64,000 bases of DNA from assembly GCF_001402915.1 (NCBI RefSeq), contig NZ_CP012945.1, forward strand, positions 3,511,501 to 3,575,500. Direction: 5' to 3'. The position numbers and the translations under genes are program-made. Positions 61,494-64,000 of this stretch are shown here, piece by piece (position 1 is the stretch's first letter; every line of letters starts with the position of its first letter). Below the pieces are notes generated by a model, which had not been told where the DNA came from, searched no databases, and saw only the letters and a program-made list of their open reading frames with translations. This stretch comes from Devosia sp. A16 (GTDB taxonomy: Bacteria > Pseudomonadota > Alphaproteobacteria > Rhizobiales > Devosiaceae).

Positions 61494-62858
61494 ATGGCCG
61501 GCGAAGAAAACGCACCGCTGATTGAATCGCGGGCCGACCTGATCGAGGTCATGGCGGTGGGCGCCAAGCCCCGATCCGAGTGGCGCGTCGGCACCGAGCA
61601 CGAGAAGCACGTCTATCGCAAGGCCCCGCTCGCTCCGGTTCCCTATGCCGGCGACGATGGCGTGCACGCGCTGCTCGGCGGCATCGAGGCGCGCACCGGT
61701 TGGCACCCCTTCTTCGACCGCGGCAACCCGATCGGCCTGCGCAATCTGGGCGCCGTCGGCGGCATTTCACTTGAGCCCGGCGGCCAGTTCGAGCTCTCCG
61801 GCGCCCCGCAGCCGACTATCCACGACGCTGCGGCCGAGCTAGATGCCCATCTCGAGGATTGCCGCATCGTCGGCGGTCCGCTGAACATCCATTTCCTCGG
61901 CCTCGGCGTCACCCCGCTCTGGTCGGTGGCCGAAATCGCCGCCATGCCGAAGTCGCGCTACGGCATCATGACCAGGTACATGCAACGGGTGGGCACGCTC
62001 GGCACCTCGATGATGTACCGCTCGGCCACCGTGCAGGCGAACCTCGACTTTTCCGACGAGGCCGACATGGTCAAAAAGCTGCGCGTGTCGCTGGCGCTGC
62101 AGCCGATCGTCACCGCGCTGTTCGCCAACTCGCCTTTCGTCGACGGCAAGCCGTCGGGCTACCTGAGCTTCCGCTCGCATATCTGGCTCAATACCGATAA
62201 CGCCCGCACCGGCATGCTGCCCTTTGCGTTCGAGCCGGGGTTCGGCTTCGATCGCTATGCCGAGCATGCGCTCGATGTACCGATGTACTTCGTCATCCGC
62301 AACGGCGAGTACATCGACGTCGCCGGCGAAAGCTTCCGCGCCTTCATGCAGGGCAAGCTCCCGCAGCTACCTGGCGTCCGGCCGACGGTCAAGGATTGGG
62401 AGAACCATCTCTCGACCCTGTTCCCGGAAGTTCGCCTCAAGCAGTTCCTCGAGCAGCGCGGTGCCGACATGGGCGACCGCGACCACGTGCTGGCGCTGGC
62501 CGCCATCTGGACGGGGCTGCTTTACGACAGCGAGTCGCTCGCCGCCGCGTGGGACCTGGTCAGCGACTGGACCGGGGCCGAGCGGCAGGCGCTCCGCAAT
62601 GAAGTTCCGCGCACCGCCATTCAAACGCCGTTCCGTGGCGGCACCGTCGCAGATATCGCCCGTCTGGTCGTCGATCTCGCCGACGACGGCCTGCGCCGCC
62701 GCAAGCACCTAGCAAACGGCCAGGACGAGACCATCTTCCTCGATCCGCTCAAGCAGACCCTCGACCTCGGCAAGACCCAGGCCGAACGCTGGCTCGACAA
62801 ATACAATGGCGCGTGGGCCGGCGACCTGACCCGGATTTTCGACGAAGCCGAGATCTAG
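61494..62858 (+). CDS. gshA: Glutamate-cysteine ligase
   Basis: First step of glutathione synthesis. 454 residues of the proteobacterial/plant-type (GCS2) ligase: RVGTEHEKH near 30, FDRGNPIGLRNLG, SLEPGGQFELSG (metal and substrate site), RYMQRVGTLGTSMM and SFRSHIWLNTDNARTG. ATG 61494 has GGAG five bases before. Downstream of rsmE, the arrangement usual in Rhizobiales. Confidence 0.95.
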   Translation: MAGEENAPLIESRADLIEVMAVGAKPRSEWRVGTEHEKHVYRKAPLAPVPYAGDDGVHALLGGIEARTGWHPFFDRGNPIGLRNLGAVGGISLEPGGQFELSGAPQPTIHDAAAELDAHLEDCRIVGGPLNIHFLGLGVTPLWSVAEIAAMPKSRYGIMTRYMQRVGTLGTSMMYRSATVQANLDFSDEADMVKKLRVSLALQPIVTALFANSPFVDGKPSGYLSFRSHIWLNTDNARTGMLPFAFEPGFGFDRYAEHALDVPMYFVIRNGEYIDVAGESFRAFMQGKLPQLPGVRPTVKDWENHLSTLFPEVRLKQFLEQRGADMGDRDHVLALAAIWTGLLYDSESLAAAWDLVSDWTGAERQALRNEVPRTAIQTPFRGGTVADIARLVVDLADDGLRRRKHLANGQDETIFLDPLKQTLDLGKTQAERWLDKYNGAWAGDLTRIFDEAEI

Positions 62859-62964
62859 GCGTCGAAGCCTCCCCGCGCGCGGGGAGGGCCGCTCCCTCAA
62901 AAAGCGGCGCGTTTGTCACCCCCCACCCAGCGTGGCCAGTTCGCTTCGCTCACAAGCTTTGCTG

Positions 62965-63038
62965 CCCTCCCCACAAGGGGGAGGGAGAAGGTGGTTGCGC
63001 GTTCTCGGTTCAAGCGTCTCCCTCCCCCTTGTGGGAGG
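62965..63038. repeat. GGGGGAGG-type inverted repeat after gshA
   Basis: CCTCCCCACAAGGGGGAGGGAGA (left, from about 62966) and TCTCCCTCCCCCTTGTGGGAGG (63017-63038) pair with a single base difference. Further CCTCCCC/GGGGAGG pieces occur at 62869-62888. Same family as 37854-37975. Confidence 0.65.
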
Positions 63039-63077
63039 ATCAAGGATGGGGGTGCCCCCACGCTCGATGTCTAGATC

Positions 63078-63107
63078 GCAAAGAATCATTTGCAAACAGT
63101 TCTTTGC
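63078..63107 (+). promoter_or_regulatory. Operator-like palindrome before the ArsR-type gene
   Basis: GCAAAGAA (63078-63085) and TTCTTTGC (63100-63107) form a perfect 8-bp inverted repeat around 14 bases that include TTTGCAAA, an inner palindrome. It lies 17 bases before the regulator start, the expected place for autoregulation. Confidence 0.65.
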
Positions 63108-63124
63108 AATCATAAGCTCCGGGC

Positions 63125-63739
63125 ATGAAAGCCCCGACCCGCGAGATCACCCGTATCGTCCCCGATGCGACCGCCCTCAAGGCCCTGACGCATCCGGTGC
63201 GCCTGCGCATGCTCGGCATGCTGCGCATCGATGGCCCGGCGAACGCTACCCGACTCGCCGAGCGCCTCGGGCTCAACTCCGGCGCGACCAGCTACCACTT
63301 GCGCCAGCTGGCCCAGCACGGCTTCATCGAGGAAGTCCCCGACCAGCCCTCGCGGCGCGATCGCTGGTGGCAGGCCAGGCACGAGTCGACGTCGTTCTTC
63401 GAGCCGGGCGGCACTGAGGAGCAGTTCGATTCGAGCGTCGCATTTGCCCAGGCTGCGCTTACCGAGCAGGTGAACCTGATGCAGCGCGCACAGGACGAGT
63501 TCGTCCAGCTGCCGTCCGAGTGGCAGGCCACCACGCAGATCAGCGATTTCACCATGGCGCTGACCGCCGAACAGGCCAACGCCTTGAAGAACAAGCTGCT
63601 CGAACTGCTCTGGCAGGCGATGCGCGAAGCGCCCGATCCCCGCGGCGAGCTGCCGCCCGGCGCCGCCCCCTACACCGTCATGCTGCACGCCTTCCCCTAT
63701 CCCGGGCGACTGGTGGCAGGGCAGGGGGGCGACAAATGA
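63125..63739 (+). CDS. ArsR-like winged-helix transcriptional regulator
   Basis: A 204-residue regulator: winged helix at about 15-85 (LKALTHPVRLRMLGMLRIDGPANATRLAERLGLNSGATSYHLRQL), then a helical ligand or dimerisation part. No metal-binding Cys pair is visible, so a metal sensor role is unlikely. It overlaps the MFS gene by ATGA, suggesting it controls that exporter, and a strong palindrome lies just upstream. Confidence 0.88.
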   Translation: MKAPTREITRIVPDATALKALTHPVRLRMLGMLRIDGPANATRLAERLGLNSGATSYHLRQLAQHGFIEEVPDQPSRRDRWWQARHESTSFFEPGGTEEQFDSSVAFAQAALTEQVNLMQRAQDEFVQLPSEWQATTQISDFTMALTAEQANALKNKLLELLWQAMREAPDPRGELPPGAAPYTVMLHAFPYPGRLVAGQGGDK

Positions 63740-64000
63740 ACCGCCGCCCGTTCCTCGCCTTCGCTCTTGCCGAGACCCTCTCGATCTCCGGCACGCGGCT
63801 GTCCACCATCGCCATCCCGTGGCTGGTGCTGACCACCACCGGCAGTCCGGTGCTGACCGGCGTCGTCGCCATGGCCGAGGTGCTGCCCTATGTCGTCGCC
63901 AAGGCGCTGTCCGGGCCGCTGATCGACCGCATCGGTCCCAAGCGGGTGGCCATTGGCTGCGACGCCGCCTCGGTTGTGGTGGTCGGCCTCGTTCCACTGC
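63736..64000 (+). CDS. MFS transporter, 3' end cut by the window
   Basis: First 88 codons of a major facilitator: MNRRPFLAFALAETLSISGTRLS, first helix pair, and motif A (GPLIDRIGPKRV) between helices 2 and 3. The opening resembles the MFS_3 (EntS-like) exporters often paired with ArsR-type regulators. ATG 63736 overlaps the regulator stop. Substrate unknown. Confidence 0.85.
   Translation, partial: MNRRPFLAFALAETLSISGTRLSTIAIPWLVLTTTGSPVLTGVVAMAEVLPYVVAKALSGPLIDRIGPKRVAIGCDAASVVVVGLVPL

Overview
The window is high-GC DNA from an alphaproteobacterium, most likely Hyphomicrobiales and possibly a Devosia-like genus (an inference from gene content, not a species call). Support comes from: short-form hisG with hisZ; a tRNA-His with a G1:U72 pair and A73 discriminator, the derived alphaproteobacterial type; RirA-like iron boxes (TGA-N9-TCA); DUF2093 and DUF4170 genes; the neighbourhoods ubiA/rsmE/gshA, purD/xseA and cysQ/waaA; and a perfect CIRCE element before groESL. 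I see no rRNA, CRISPR array, insertion sequence, prophage or replication origin. The DNA is mostly housekeeping chromosome with a few accessory patches.

Layout. 1-3.2 kb: end of a GH1 beta-glucosidase, a secreted LprI-like protein and a GT25 glycosyltransferase. 3.2-7.2 kb: hisS-hisZ-hisG plus a TSUP exporter, all linked by GTGA/ATGA overlaps. 7.2-8.7 kb: a cluster of very small genes (two DUF1127-like, two paralogous microproteins ending in LELMAL), three of which have a hairpin placed exactly between Shine-Dalgarno and start. 8.7-14.4 kb: tag, a CheY-like regulator, an SRPBCC protein, an L,D-transpeptidase, a TadG-like vWA protein carrying phage-type repeats, a P-loop NTPase and tRNA-His. 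14.5-24.7 kb: a PAS protein whose histidine-kinase core has lost the phosphoacceptor His; duplicated Fe(III)-binding proteins each behind a RirA-like box, with their permease; then a peptide-type ABC operon whose fused ATPase is degenerate. 24.6-32.8 kb: GH13 glucosidase, groEL-groES, a GT2-GtrA protein, a decayed toxin-antitoxin locus, a receiver-Fis protein and an EAL-like protein, the last two with altered active sites.

32.8-49.5 kb is core: HAD phosphatase, ribF, ileS, lspA, a lipoprotein, rluB-like with a long repetitive tail, rsmD, a YdeI-like protein, mutL, tadA, an SH3 protein, a patatin, purD, xseA and DUF2093. 49.5-58.6 kb is an LPS block: a GT39 transferase and the coupled run kdsD-kdsB-histidine phosphatase-kdsA-O-antigen ligase, with waaA divergent, then DUF4170 and cysQ. 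The block covers every KDO step except a HAD-type KdsC; a histidine phosphatase stands in its place. 58.9-64 kb: a conserved hypothetical, ubiA, rsmE, gshA, and an ArsR-like regulator with a clear palindromic operator coupled to an MFS transporter cut by the window end.

Several intergenic spaces hold GGGGGAGG-type or GTCATCCC-type inverted repeats, one with 39-nt arms. The recurring theme of the accessory parts is loss of catalytic residues (kinase, receiver, EAL, ABC ATPase) in otherwise open genes, plus unusual translation-initiation structure in the small-gene cluster.
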